A stretch of DNA of 64,000 nt, taken from Allolobophora icterica. Lineage: Eukaryota; Annelida; Clitellata; Crassiclitellata; Lumbricidae. The position numbers and the translations under genes were made by a program. The stretch is taken from assembly GCA_963556255.1 (NCBI GenBank), contig OY744605.1, positions 86,156,528 through 86,220,527 of the forward strand. Direction: 5' to 3'. Positions 21,895-33,197 of this stretch are shown in pieces. A model generated the notes under the pieces. The model had not been told where the DNA came from, ran no database searches, and was given only the letters and a program-made list of their open reading frames with translations. The first letter of the stretch is position 1; each line of letters starts with the position of its first letter.

Positions 21895-23472
21895 GAGGAT
21901 GCATTTTTGCCCAAACAAAAACAATTATAGATCATACCTCAGTCATTGCCACACAGTATATCTAAAAGTAATTAAAATGTGTGTGTTACAGATATTAATG
22001 CAAAAATTGAAAGTGTAACATAAGTTACGAGTGATAAGCAGAGAAAACTAGCAGAGAAAACTATTTACAAAGTATAAAAGTCAAATTTTTAATATTATTG
22101 ATTTTAAACCTGCAGTCACATGTTAAAATACTACAGACATTTTACAGAAGTGTTACATTTTCAGACAATATTTAATTCATTTAACATAAATAAGCATTTA
22201 TACGCGTGTCTACAATCCAAAAACATTACAAAAGATAAGCGTCTCTCGCACGGTGCTAACGTAGTTTCCCAAAACAAGTTCAAACTTAGCCCAATAACAT
22301 ATGCACATTTTCACATGGTTTTAAAATATTTTCTGAAAAAATATTAAAGTGGCACAAAATCTGGATCTCTTCTACTATTAATCTCTACATATTCTAGAAT
22401 AAATTCTGCTTGTAGCACTTATAAATGCATTATAAGAATTCTTTTAAAGGTTAAGTGCTTGGGCTAATTCAGAAACCTGGGAACAGAGATGGAAGAGACT
22501 AAGAAGCAAAGTTCCTTAGATAAGATGGAACAAATACTCCCAGGCACAATTACGTGTCAGCACCAGAATCTTAAACTCATTGCGTTTTTGATTAGGTAAC
22601 CATGTGAATGCACGCTGCATGCGTCATTTGTCACTAAAGATTTACTCTTAAAATGCTCTACAGTTAGGTTGCTTACGTTAGTTTCGTACAAGGATAATGC
22701 AGTTAAAGGTAGATAAAAAGATGAATGTGAAGTATAAACTTTCAGTGTATTTAAACAAATATATTCCATTCAGAAAAATATAGGTATTTGCAATTTTAGA
22801 CATGCAACTTATTTATTATTTAAAGGCAAAAAAGAGATTTAAGTGTATCATAAAACCACCAAAGACAGCAAAACACCAATTATTCAGGATACATGACCAT
22901 CTTGATCACACCTCTATCTTTCGTAATGACCAAAACATAACGTCCAACACTTAATCAAAGTAGAATAAGCCAACTGATTTTATTAATACATCACGATTCA
23001 CGAATACAAAGACAATGGGCTAAATATCAATAGTTTAAAATAGTTTCACAAAATGATGTACAGCTAACCACTGTGTTAAATCCAGCAGAAGTATTTGTGC
23101 AGCTAAATTTAACATTAAAAAATTGTCATGTACTGTAACTCAGAATGAAAGACTTTACTGCATAAAATTCGATTTTGATGACCTGCAGCAATTCTAGTCT
23201 TACAAATATGCAAAAGAAGGCAACACATTAGATATTTGTTGCCTAACAGGAGATACCTCTCGATTCTCAACATCAAAATCCCTACTGCCTAAGCATTTCA
23301 TTCATTTATTAGGATATTTATATAGCGCCTCTTCAAGGGGGCTACTCAGAGGCTACTTAAAATGAAAGTGGTACAGTCACTATTCATGTATGTATTAATC
23401 TCAGCACTTCTGTAGGAAATTTTTTATCTAAAATTATAATTGTTTTCAACTGTAATTATGTGGAATCATACT
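21895..23472. other. 3' flank of ZNF-C (inverted copy of the ZNF-B flank)
   Basis: Inverted counterpart of 17160-18490; for example 22480-22610 carries the same LINE RT trace on the minus strand. 23285-23350 is an antisense copy of the GCGCCTCT...AGAGGCGC tail hairpin (ATATAGCGCCTCTTCAAGGG), absent from the ZNF-B arm. No gene was seen. Confidence 0.5.
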
Positions 23473-25935
23473 TCAGCACAGGTTAGCAGCTAAATCGTCA
23501 GGTGGAGAAAATCGATGGCCAGAACAATGATCTAGAAATTCCTTTTCCATTTCAAGGAATTTGCCACATATACCACATCCAAAGGATTTAAACAAAAGCT
23601 CTTTTGTATCCACAGTAGGTTTAAATTTGTTAATATACAGATATTCCCCATCTCCAATGTTCGGTAGAGGACCTGCAATTTTACTAGAATCTGAAGATAT
23701 GTTCTTTGCGAACCATTCGTTTGGTTTATCAATAATGTCTGTAGTACTAAATGCGATGAAATCATGAGATTGCTTAGCAATTACTTCAATTCCCATTTTA
23801 AGATCCCGTGGCTGTGTTCCTGCATGCAGTTCAAACTGCTTCGCTGAAGAACTGCTATTCGTATAAAATTCATTGCGTGCGTGTTGCTTCTCGGTTGGAT
23901 GAGTTCTTCTGTGTGTCCTTAGATGTCCAATTTCTTTGAATCCTCTATTACAAACCTTACATATGTATGGCCTTACTCCAGTATGAGTTCTCATATGACT
24001 CTTTAGAGAACTGACATGTGTAAATAGTATCTGACATAACTGGCACATGTATGGTTTCTCGCCACTATGGCTTCTCATATGTATTTTCAGGGTACCACCT
24101 TGATTAAATGATTTCAGACATAACTTGCACATGTATGGTTTTTCACCAGTATGAGTTCTCATGTGCGTTTTCAGATCAGTATGATTAGCAAACGATTTCT
24201 GACATAACAGGCAGCAGTATGGTTTCTCGCCATAATGGGCTTTCTTGTGCTTTTTCAGAGTACCACCATCACTAAATGATTTCTGACATAACTGGCACCT
24301 GTGTGGTTTTTCGCCAGTGTGAATTCTCATGTGGATTTTCCGATGACTATCTTTAGCAAATGATTTCTGACATAACTGGCACATGTAGGGTTTTTCGCCA
24401 GTATGGGCTCTCATGTGTATTTTCAGATAACTACCTTCATTAAAAGATTTCTGGCATAACTGGCACCTGTATGGTTTTTCACCAGTATGGGTTCTCATGT
24501 GGGTTTTCAGAGTACTACTTTGATTAAATGATTTCTGACATAACTGGCACATGTATGGTTTTTCACCAGTATGAGTTCTCATGTGGCTTTTCAGATGACT
24601 CTGATTAGCAAATGATTTCTGACATAACTGACACCTGTATGGTTTTTCCCCTGTATGGGTCCTCATGTGCATTTTCAGAGAACTATCTCGATCAAATGAT
24701 TTCTGACATAACTGGCAGCTGTATGGTTTTTCACCAGTATGGGTACTCATGTGCCTTTTCAGATGACTCTGATTAACAAATGATTTCTGACATAACTGGC
24801 ACCTGTGTGGTTTTTCACCAGTATGGGTTCTCATGTGCATTTTCAGAGAACTACCTTGATTAAATGATTTCTGACATAACCGGCATATGTATGGTTTCTC
24901 GCCAGTATGGGTTCTCATGTGTATTTTCAGATAACTACCTTCATTAAAAGATTTCTGACATAACTGGCATATGTATGGTTTCTCGCCAGTATGGGTTCGC
25001 ATGTGTATTTTCAGATAACTACCTTCATTGAAAGATTTCTGACATAACTGGCATATGTATGGTTTCTCGCCAGTATGGGTTCTCATGTGTATTTTTAGAT
25101 AACTACCTTGACTAAATGATTTCTGACATAACTGGCACCTGTATGGTTTTTCACCAGTATGAGTTCTCATGTGGGTTTTCAGATTATTACCTTCACTAAA
25201 TGATTTCTGACATAACTGGCACGTATATCGTGTTTCGCCAGTATGGGTTCTCATGTGGGTTTTCAGAGACTTACCTTCACTAAATGATTTCTGACATAAT
25301 TGGCACCTGTATGGTTTTTCACCAGTATGAGTTCTCATGTGTACTTTCAGTGACCCATTTTCAGCAAAGGATTTCTGACACACCTGGCACCTGTATGGTT
25401 TTTCACCAGTATGAGTTCTTGTGTGGGTTTTCAGATGACTATCTCTAGCAAATGATTTCTGACATAACTGGCACCTGTATGGTTTCTCGCCAGTATGAGT
25501 TCTCATGTGGGTTTTCAGATTATTACCTTCACTAAATGATTTCTGACATAACTGACATTTGTATGGTTTTTCGCCAGTATGGGTTCTCATGTGCATTTTC
25601 AGAGACATATTTTGCTTAAATGATTTCTGACATATCAGACACATGTATGGTTTTTCACCAGTGTGGATTCTCATGTGCTTTTTCAGAGTACCACCTTCAT
25701 TAAATGATTTCTGACATAACTGGCACCTGTATGGTTTTTCACCAGTATGAGTTCTGATGTGCGTTTTCAGATTACCATCTTGATTAAATGATTTCTGACA
25801 TAACTGGCACCTGTATGGTTTTTCACCAGTATGAGTTCTCATATGCCTTTTCAGATCCTCGTGATTAGTAAATGACTTCTGACATATCTGGCACCTGTAT
25901 TGTTTTTCTCCCGTATGAATTCTTGTACTCGCCAT
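23473..25935 (-). CDS. ZNF-C: intact 24-finger C2H2 zinc-finger protein
   Basis: I place the start at ATG 25935; the frame extends a few codons further but without another ATG. It encodes about 820 aa with 24 consecutive C2H2 fingers joined mostly by TGEKP linkers. Two linkers are altered (TGETR after finger 8, YGEKP after finger 20). Fingers 11 and 12 ([13 protein letters not shown]) are identical, a sign of recent finger duplication. After the array come a Ser-rich stretch, FELHAGTQPRDLK, and a terminal C2H2-like unit (CGICGKFLEMEKEFLDHCSGH) ending near the TAG-type stop at 23473. Likely a nuclear sequence-specific DNA-binding regulator; target unknown. No KRAB, BTB or ZAD domain is visible. 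Its flanks duplicate those of ZNF-A directly and of ZNF-B in inverted orientation, and it is the only one of the three seen whole and unbroken. Confidence 0.88.
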   Translation of the reverse strand: MASTRIHTGEKQYRCQICQKSFTNHEDLKRHMRTHTGEKPYRCQLCQKSFNQDGNLKTHIRTHTGEKPYRCQLCQKSFNEGGTLKKHMRIHTGEKPYMCLICQKSFKQNMSLKMHMRTHTGEKPYKCQLCQKSFSEGNNLKTHMRTHTGEKPYRCQLCQKSFARDSHLKTHTRTHTGEKPYRCQVCQKSFAENGSLKVHMRTHTGEKPYRCQLCQKSFSEGKSLKTHMRTHTGETRYTCQLCQKSFSEGNNLKTHMRTHTGEKPYRCQLCQKSFSQGSYLKIHMRTHTGEKPYICQLCQKSFNEGSYLKIHMRTHTGEKPYICQLCQKSFNEGSYLKIHMRTHTGEKPYICRLCQKSFNQGSSLKMHMRTHTGEKPHRCQLCQKSFVNQSHLKRHMSTHTGEKPYSCQLCQKSFDRDSSLKMHMRTHTGEKPYRCQLCQKSFANQSHLKSHMRTHTGEKPYMCQLCQKSFNQSSTLKTHMRTHTGEKPYRCQLCQKSFNEGSYLKIHMRAHTGEKPYMCQLCQKSFAKDSHRKIHMRIHTGEKPHRCQLCQKSFSDGGTLKKHKKAHYGEKPYCCLLCQKSFANHTDLKTHMRTHTGEKPYMCKLCLKSFNQGGTLKIHMRSHSGEKPYMCQLCQILFTHVSSLKSHMRTHTGVRPYICKVCNRGFKEIGHLRTHRRTHPTEKQHARNEFYTNSSSSAKQFELHAGTQPRDLKMGIEVIAKQSHDFIAFSTTDIIDKPNEWFAKNISSDSSKIAGPLPNIGDGEYLYINKFKPTVDTKELLFKSFGCGICGKFLEMEKEFLDHCSGHRFSPPDDLAANLC

Positions 25936-27379
25936 CAGGCTACTCACTTAATTGATAATTTCTCTGTTTTTCTCTAGTATTGGTTTCTTTGATGAAGTCT
26001 GAGATGATCTCCTTTAGCATACAGTTTCTGAAATAGCTGACATCTGTGTGGTTTGTTAAATGATTTCCATGTGCTTCTCCAGTCACCGGATTCAAGACAA
26101 AGTTGGGAGAGTATTGCTAAATTGTAAAGCATGGGTTTTCGTAGGCACTTAGAAGCAACTGACTGTGTAAAGAGTTTCTGCAATTGTTGTTGTCAAAGCC
26201 TTTCGAACAGCAGCAGGATTCAGTTTCTCACGTTGTTGACGACTTCATTTAAGTTTGCATTTCAGATGCTTACAAGATGGGTTCATGTCAATCAATGAGT
26301 AGTACATATCTTTCGAGAAAAAGTAAAACAAATGGTCACAGAGAACAGACTTTATGTCGAAATACTGAGGCTATCCATCTGTGCTAACTGTGCTATGTCT
26401 AATAGCACAGTTTTATGCTACTGTTCAGTTTGACTTTAACCGAAGATGAAATAGTTGACGAAAGTGAAAGTTGTAGTCAAATAAATCCACTTTAATGTTA
26501 TTGGTGAAGATTAATGAAACGTAGATCTTGTCTTGCAGCTGATTTTGAAGCTCTAAGAGAATGCTGCTTGTCTTCTTCATGTACTTCCTAAAAAGGAACA
26601 GTAAAACCTCAATATTAATATGTTTTAAAAGACTGAACATAAATTCATTGCTGCTCATTTAAGTGGAATGACTGTTCTTCATTCGTAGTTGAGTGACTAC
26701 CCGGTAGTTAGTAATAATGACAAGGTACCTTACCAGGAACTTGTAAACTAATTTTCCGATTAGAATTTGTCTTGCTTAAACTTTTGATGTTACAGCTCTG
26801 GCCTTACACCTGGACTTCATATTATACCACTCCGTGAAAAGGCAAATCAAATAATATGAATTTAAAATCAAACCATCTCAAATGATCACAGTAGGTTCAA
26901 TAAGTAGAACAGCTAAAAGTTGGTAAATTTGTTAACAGCTACCATATTATTTTATGGAAGAAATGATTTAAAACTGAAACTAAAATAAAACACTTCAGGG
27001 ATAAAAGGGAGAAAATTCTTTAAAGTTTGGTGTATGTTGCCGTTTAATAAAATGCAATAGCTTAGTGTAGCTCCATCGTTCGTCCTTCTGGATCTTTGCC
27101 ACTGGGTACTTGCACATGGGAACTTATCCGGCATTGACTTTGTCGTACATCATACACTCTGCTTGCACAGGAGGACCACATGCATGCAGTATGATGAGAT
27201 TTTGAACATCAGAGACTTTAAGAGATGCTTGTTGTCCCATTTCCACAATCCAAAGAGCCAGAAGGACGGACGACGGAGAACATCGACTCTTGGAGATGGT
27301 GTTTTAAAAAAAATACATTGAGGAAGAAAGCAAGAAAACACATCCTTATCTATACCTATACGATGAAAATATACAACAA
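25936..27379. other. 5' flank of ZNF-C
   Basis: Matches 1866-3189 directly and 13680-14790 inverted. A decayed finger segment (HRCQLFQKLYAKGDHLRLHQ; second Cys replaced by Phe) is at 25974-26183 in a frame closed before the ZNF-C ATG. This looks like a lost N-terminal finger or an upstream reading frame. The promoter is presumably here but undefined. Confidence 0.5.
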
Positions 27380-28344
27380 GGAATGAAATTAACAACGTTA
27401 ACGGGACTCCTCAGACTACCATGGGGAGTGTTGCGCTCGGCAGGAGAGGTAACTGCCCAGAAGCAAACTCATATGAGGATAGGTACTTGGAATATGCGAA
27501 CAATGCAAAAAGCTGGAAAGTTAGCACAATTAATCCATGAAATGAGAAGACCAAGAATGCAGATCCTGGGGTTGATGGAGGTCAGATGGAAGGATGATGG
27601 AGACTTAGCCAGTGATGGATTAAAGGTTACATACTCGGATGGATGAGCACCAGACAGGAGTCGCACTGCTGCTGGAAATGACTGAACATTGTAGATTGTG
27701 TCACCAGCACTGAAAAAAACGAGAGAAAACTATGATTGCCAGATTAATGGCAGAACCAGACTCAAAGACCTGCGCAGATGTAGGAAGAGGTGCAGGTCTG
27801 GTGAGTCTGTATGGTGGAACAGATAATTGGGCACCGTACAGGTTGTGGGGAGTCTCATGAAGGTCATGAGATTTGCAGATACCCAGGCAATGGTAGCAGG
27901 TCCCAGTACTGGGCTAGAGTTATTAGTGGATGCCCTGAACAAAACATCTGTGTTATTTCTTCGATTTCTGGGCCAATTATTCATTTCATGCACGGCCAAG
28001 GCTCCCAGATATAGTGGATAGCCAGATCATCGATCATGAGTTTGATGTCTGTCCTTTGAAGCATTCCACTTGCCAGTCACAATGTCACATAGCATATTGG
28101 AAATAAATAAAAGCAAAACAAACGTAGACAGTGAACTTACTCCGCAACTCTCCGCCACATTAGCATATATATGAAAACGATGAGAGTAGTCAAAAAATAT
28201 ATAGTCATCGTATGAATGGGTTTTTGCATGTGATTGGATGGATTGGTGAATGGAGGAACGGCTGATTGGGTAAGTGTGTGATATGGACAATTGGAACGGA
28301 AGAAATGGATAAGCTGGAGGCATTTGAAATGTGACCATGGAGAA

Positions 28345-28579
28345 GGGGGGCGTGGTGGTTCAGTGGTAAGTTCGGCGCCTTGTGACCGGAGGGTTGCAGG
28401 TTCGAATCCTACTCTAGCCGCTGCGTACGGACCTTGGGCAAGTCCTTCACTCGCAATTGCTCGTGGCGCTTCGGCATGAAAATTCCGGCACAGTATCAAA
28501 TGCTGTAGTCGAGAGCGCCTCTGAGTAGTAGTTGACTTCGAGAGGCGCTATAGAAATATCCGGAATAAATGAAAAAATA
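28345..28579 (+). mobile_element. tRNA-derived SINE, copy 1
   Basis: The head looks like a tRNA gene: A-box-like TGGTTCAGTGGT and a consensus B box GGTTCGAATCC, so an RNA polymerase III promoter is present. The middle reads CTTGGGCAAGTCCTTCACTCG. The 3' tail GCGCCTCTGAGTAG...GAGAGGCGCTATAGAAAT is a hairpin, followed by an A-rich end. It splits the LINE between ..CATGGAGA and ACTGGCCAAG.., which are contiguous in the other LINE copy near 29235. Confidence 0.85.
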
Positions 28580-29078
28580 AGACTGGCCAAGATAAACTGG
28601 AGCAACAATAAAACAAACGAAGAGGTGTTACAAAACAAGTTTGTGAGCAGAGGTCGATGTTCGCTTTGAAAATTTCATAAGTTAAGAATTCGTCCCCTTG
28701 ACATACGCCCTTTATGGTTATACACTCCTTAGGGGTCATCCCCCTTGTCCGCATTTGACCTTCCCCTCCTCCTTTGCGGACGTCCACACGCCAAAGCCAA
28801 GAAACAAAAAACCAACATTGTGACTAACGTCATTAATAAGTGATGAGATTAAGTAAATACAAAGGAATCAGAATAAATATGGTCATCGATGTTTCAGAGA
28901 TCGATCAAGTCTACTTCCAGTTTTGCTATCTTGGAAGATGACTGCAGATGAAGTGCTAAGATTAGGACAATAATAACAATGGGAAAGGAAGCATTCAGGA
29001 AGAAAGGAGAGCTTCTGACAGGAAGACTGAATCTCGATCTACAGAAAAGAATGGCAGAAAGCCTCATATGGAGCGTGG

Positions 29079-29157
29079 ACACTAAACATAATCGTAATCT
29101 CCAAACTTCTAAAGAGCCACTCGAAGGCCAAGCGCAAGGCACCAGCCTATTCACAAG
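29079..29157. mobile_element. 79-bp insertion in the LINE RT frame, copy 2
   Basis: Removing these 79 bp restores ..WSV-ALYGSETWT.., the usual LINE reading. Same segment as 4865-4943. Confidence 0.55.
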
Positions 29158-29590
29158 CGCTATATGGCTCAGAGACATGGACTGTTAAAAAGGCAGAAAT
29201 GGATAAACTCGAGGCATGTGAAATGTAGCTATGGAGAAAACTGGCCAAGATCAGCTGGAGCAACTATAAAACAAATGAGGAGGTGACATTGCAACTGGAG
29301 CAAAAGGAGACAACAAAAAGTACACTAATTGTAATGGATAAGAAACGAACTAGATTCGAAAATAAACTATGTAAGACAACTAGCCACGAGCAATGTAATG
29401 TCATTCATTTAAGGATTCACAGAATTTAAATGAACACTAAGTGGAAATTTGCTCATGAGGACAGTGCTTGAAGGAAGAACTGAAGGGAAGAAACTATCAG
29501 GAAGACCAAGAAATGTTACGTTGAACTGGATGATAGATAAAAGAAACAGACGAGGATATAAAGTAAATGCAAAAGGCACAAAATAGAGAA

Positions 29591-30049
29591 AAACAGCGTC
29601 GTTAACACGTAGCTCAAAAACACTGCAGTTCCACTTAAAACATTGCACCTTAAATGTCCTCCATTGTCTCAGTTATATTATTACTAGCAGATTCCTTGCA
29701 TGTTTCATTTTACCGATATGTTTAAGCAATGCTGTAGTCAAAATTTCAGATAATATCCTTTATGTATAAACTAACAGTTTATTATTGTACTATGATTTAA
29801 ATAAAATATATGCATAACACTCAAATTAAAATTCTTAAAATTATTAAACAAGCATATTGCTATTTGGAATTATGCTAACATACAACACTCACATCATTAA
29901 ATACTTATATTATTTAATTCATTAATTTGCTGTCAACAAATCTCTCAGTAGGTAAAAAGTGAGTGTATTTTATGATCGCTCATCAAGTTGGTAAATAAAT
30001 TTTATCACAATCATCTGATTCTATCGACTTAAAAGATATCCATCTAGAA
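29591..30049. other. AT-rich flank, no gene
   Basis: Duplicate of 5386-5885; nothing coding was seen. Confidence 0.5.
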
Positions 30050-30707
30050 CAGTGGTTCTCAACCTGTAGGTCGCCAGGGGTCGGCTGGAACCTTCAAAAA
30101 TGTGTAAAAAAAGTTGTCAGCGTATAGTTTATTAATGTTTCATATTTTATGTAATTATGATTTATGCGTTGTGCTCTTGCAATGAATGACCCGAGATCTT
30201 CTGATCTGGTGGGAAAGAAGCAAGCACAGCCTTCTCATTGATGCTCTCCTTTGAATTGCGAAACTCCATCATTTTTCTAGTTAGGCCTAAAATTTAAATA
30301 ATATTGTTGGCCTTCTGTAGCATAGTTTTCTTCTTAAATCTTAAGTAATGTTTAAACTTTAAATTTAGCACCTGACATTGAAATTTATAACTCTTACTTG
30401 TACAGTCATAGTACAATACACAATAAATATTAAACTTCAATAAGTAAACATTTCATTTTACTAAATTTTACTTTAAAATTTTTCAAAATTATTACCATAA
30501 AAAATTACAAATTGGTTGATTAATGATTTGTTATGCTATTAATCATGATGCATATGGATCATCAGATGGTAAGAAGTGAAATGCACAATAATGGTCGCAA
30601 AAACGCGGTGAAGGGGAGTAACCCAATGAATTCTTTTGTTGTGGGGTCGCCACAACTTTGGAAATATAATCAAGGGGTCGCACCACTAAAAATGTTGAGA
30701 ACCGCTG
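30050..30707. mobile_element. hAT-type non-autonomous element (658 bp)
   Basis: Terminal inverted repeat CAGTGGTTCTCAAC / GTTGAGAACCGCTG (13 of 14 match) and an exact 8-bp duplication ATCTAGAA (30042-30049 and 30708-30715). The other copy of the block (about 5873-5885) has one ATGTAGAA and no such element, giving a natural pre-insertion allele. AT-rich interior without transposase. Confidence 0.9.
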
Positions 30708-31346
30708 ATCTAGAACAAGTACCAAAAATCAAGCAATACATAATGTAGAAGTAATGGCAAAGCGCAAGATTAATTAATTGCTCGACTTTACATTACTTAT
30801 TAACGTTTGTTGACCAACGAGTAATAAAATACGACATTGACAAGAAACTGCGTCTAACGACATCGAGTGGTCTAATGTTCGTCAGATTGATTTTCCAGCC
30901 ATCGTCCACGTGGAATAAAACATTAAACTAAATCCATAATATTAACAACTCTCTCGTTCACCAAGTTGTCGTGAAATAATGTGTTTGTCCACTAAATATT
31001 TACCCACTAAATTATATTCACAGAGTTACAGAATCTAACCAGGTTTGGCATTAAAGTCGAATTTCTCATAATCTGGTCCAGACTGTCCGGTCAGCACAAA
31101 ATGGCGTGCGCTGAAAGTGTTTCATTACAACGACAAGTAAGCTGGAGTTTTTGAAAGTATATGCTGTCATCAGTTCTGGCGAATAAATTTTAACGCGCTA
31201 CAACAACTAACATGAATCGTAATCGTAATCTCAAAACTTCTAAAGCGCCACTCGAAGGTAAAGCGCAGGGCACCAGCCTATTCACGAGCGCTACGTCAAA
31301 TCAGAGAGGTTCCAGAAAATAATCCAAGAGAAGTCTAAGTCCAGTT
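30708..31346. other. Duplicated non-coding flank
   Basis: Matches 6504-7130. Holds a TCTAACGACATCGAGTGGT motif (30853-30871) and the short AATCTCAAAACTTCTAAAGCG repeat. No gene. Confidence 0.5.
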
Positions 31347-31450
31347 CATCGATATCTATATTTAGACCTGGATTGCGCTAAGGGGGCTGAGAAATGAGGT
31401 CAGCGACCTACCATCTTGCTCCTCTGAGTGTTGTCGAATGTTGACTGATG

Positions 31451-33079
31451 ATGCCTTGTTGCGCGGCTATAAACTGTTCTAATCAGCAGTTTAAAGGAGC
31501 ACCACAGTCGTTTCATGTGTGAGTATGCCTATTTACTGATTATTTTAGTACTGAGTGAGCGGAGTTCTGATGAAAATGTAAATAAATTCAAGTTAATACG
31601 GACTTCAATCACGCGAAATACCCATATCGCTAACACGGGTTCGCGGCTAATTCCCGAAACAGAACTTCGCCGGAAAGCTATTTTTACCCTATTCAGGATA
31701 TTGGCCGGCTAATCCATAGTAGTTTTCAGTATTCGAACAAATGGCAGACAATTGTTTTCAGGAATTCAAACAATTTTGCTTATCCACCACTTTCGGGAAT
31801 CGGGGATTCGGGAAGACCCCCACTTACACGTCCCAAACATCATCCCAAACCATTGCATCATGCACCTTTAAAGTAGTTTCGCATCTTAATCACAATTCCT
31901 CACCCAAAATTCTTATATAGATGTATAATAAATATTTGCAATTTGTACTAACGCATATTTACTAATTGAAATTTGTGAATATGCTGAATATATCAACAGA
32001 TTTCCACATTCCCAGCTGGAACTGCTGAAACAGTGGGTGAACAATATGCATCGAGAAAGTTTTGCACCATCAAAGAAATCGGTCGTTTGCTCTGATCACT
32101 TTCAGCCAAGCTGCTTTGATCGAACTGGACAGACAGTCAGACTTCATCCTGGATCTGTGCCAACCATCTTTACCTTACCTGATCACCTTGTTAAGGTTTC
32201 TTTCCATACTGATTTTTCCTGCAACAACTTTTTACATCATACACATCTGTCAGCTATTATTTATTTAAACTGGTGAACTGAGGATAATTTAATTAATTAA
32301 TTAAGAGTGACTGCAGCAAGTTGAGGCCACCATGAATAGACAGACTGATGTCAGAATTGTGCACACCGTTAATTAATATATTTATTGTTTTGTAAAGCTG
32401 TTGTTGATTTATGCTGCTGTTATGAAATATAGACAATTATAAACATGGTAACATCGTTTTAGACCATGATAGTAGTTTGTATAAGTCAGCAAAGCACAGG
32501 ACACCACTTAGACATCCCTTGATCCAAGTCCAGAGCCAGTCAAATATGTCAAATATGTACTTTTACAAGGAACATTGGATTTATATAGTGCATAAATTCA
32601 GTCCCAGCCCATACCTGGCACCTGACGTGTTTACAGAGATGTGTCAAAAGCACAAGCACATTCATTTCATTTTTTTTGGTAACCATCCAGAGAAAAACGC
32701 AAGGATACAATAATACATAGCACAATAGTATGTTCTGGGTTAGGGCTACCTCTGAACAGCCTATCAACCACATGTATGTTTTCCATTATCAGCTGTATTC
32801 TTGATTTTATGTTGCTTGTTGCTGTGTTAGGTTGTGAAGTCTCGGAAACCCCCGAAAGAGCGATTGCAGCAAGTTGAGGCTGCCATGACTACACAGATGT
32901 CAGAACCGTGTGCACCGTTAACATCGCCTACAGTTGTACTGCCTGAGAAGGATCACTCCTATTCGATAAAAGATAGTCCAAGATCTCTGAAAAGGAAAAT
33001 GGATGTTGTTGTTGATCGTGCTGTTGCAGTACAGAAGCGCTTAAAGTACAGCAATGCCAAAGGCAAACAATTAAACTGA
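31451..33079 (+). CDS. THAP-domain protein, three exons, about 170 aa
   Basis: Exon 1 is 31451-31518 (ATG start, donor GTGAGT), exon 2 is 32000-32195 (acceptor CAACAG, donor GTTTCT), exon 3 is 32831-33079 (acceptor GTGTTAG, stop TGA). Phases join exactly. The product starts MPCCAAINCSN and has a complete THAP zinc domain over residues 1-80: Cys4 and Cys9, FHVFP, Trp35, CSDHF (Cys53, His56) and the closing VPTIF box. THAP domains bind DNA. The rest is a basic linker and the start of a coiled coil (DHSYSIKDSPRSLKRKMD) that ends abruptly at KGKQLN. Family members usually continue from here, so the protein looks C-terminally truncated. The gene lies wholly inside an inverted-repeat transposon, so it may be the DNA-binding part of a lost transposase, or a domesticated or repressor-like product. 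Confidence 0.8.
32311..32371 (+). pseudogene. Decayed partial copy of THAP exon 3 in intron 2
   Basis: CTGCAGCAAGTTGAGGCCACC...GTGCACACCGTTAA resembles exon 3 at about 32863-32921 with several changes. It indicates a local internal duplication of the exon; it has no usable frame or splice sites that I could see. Confidence 0.6.
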
Positions 33080-33197
33080 ACTTTCATGTCCGTCATAAAT
33101 TGTTTTATTTAATAAGTTATAGCGTAATTTGTGGGGGTTACGAGAGATGGATTCTGATGCAGGTTACGGGTGCACTTGGCTCTGTGTTGTCGGTTTG

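Larger units (their letters stand above)
27380..29590 (+). pseudogene. Decayed LINE (APE endonuclease + RT), copy 2
   Basis: Same remnant as at 3190-5385. An endonuclease N-terminus is readable (MRIGTWNMRTMQKAGKLAQ, LGLMEVRW) at 27473-27646. RT traces FADTQAMVAG..ELLVDALNKTS at about 27868-27945 have the second catalytic Asp replaced by Thr. C-terminal GSETWTV-like, EACEM and TEGKKLSGRPRN regions are at about 29160-29560. A tRNA-derived SINE (28345-28579) and a 79-bp segment (29079-29157) interrupt it, and the RT C-terminal part is partly duplicated (about 28290-28640 and 28850-29590). Many stops; not functional. Confidence 0.65.

Noticed and set aside
28345..28420. A possible tRNA gene (clear A and B boxes)
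   Set aside because: The tRNA-like head continues into a conserved SINE body and tail and occurs twice; no plausible full cloverleaf was evident, so it is a SINE promoter.
28137..28499. Minus-strand frame with GFEPATLRSQGAELTTEPP
   Set aside because: This is the antisense reading of the SINE tRNA-like head; it recurs at 40220-40408 for the same reason.
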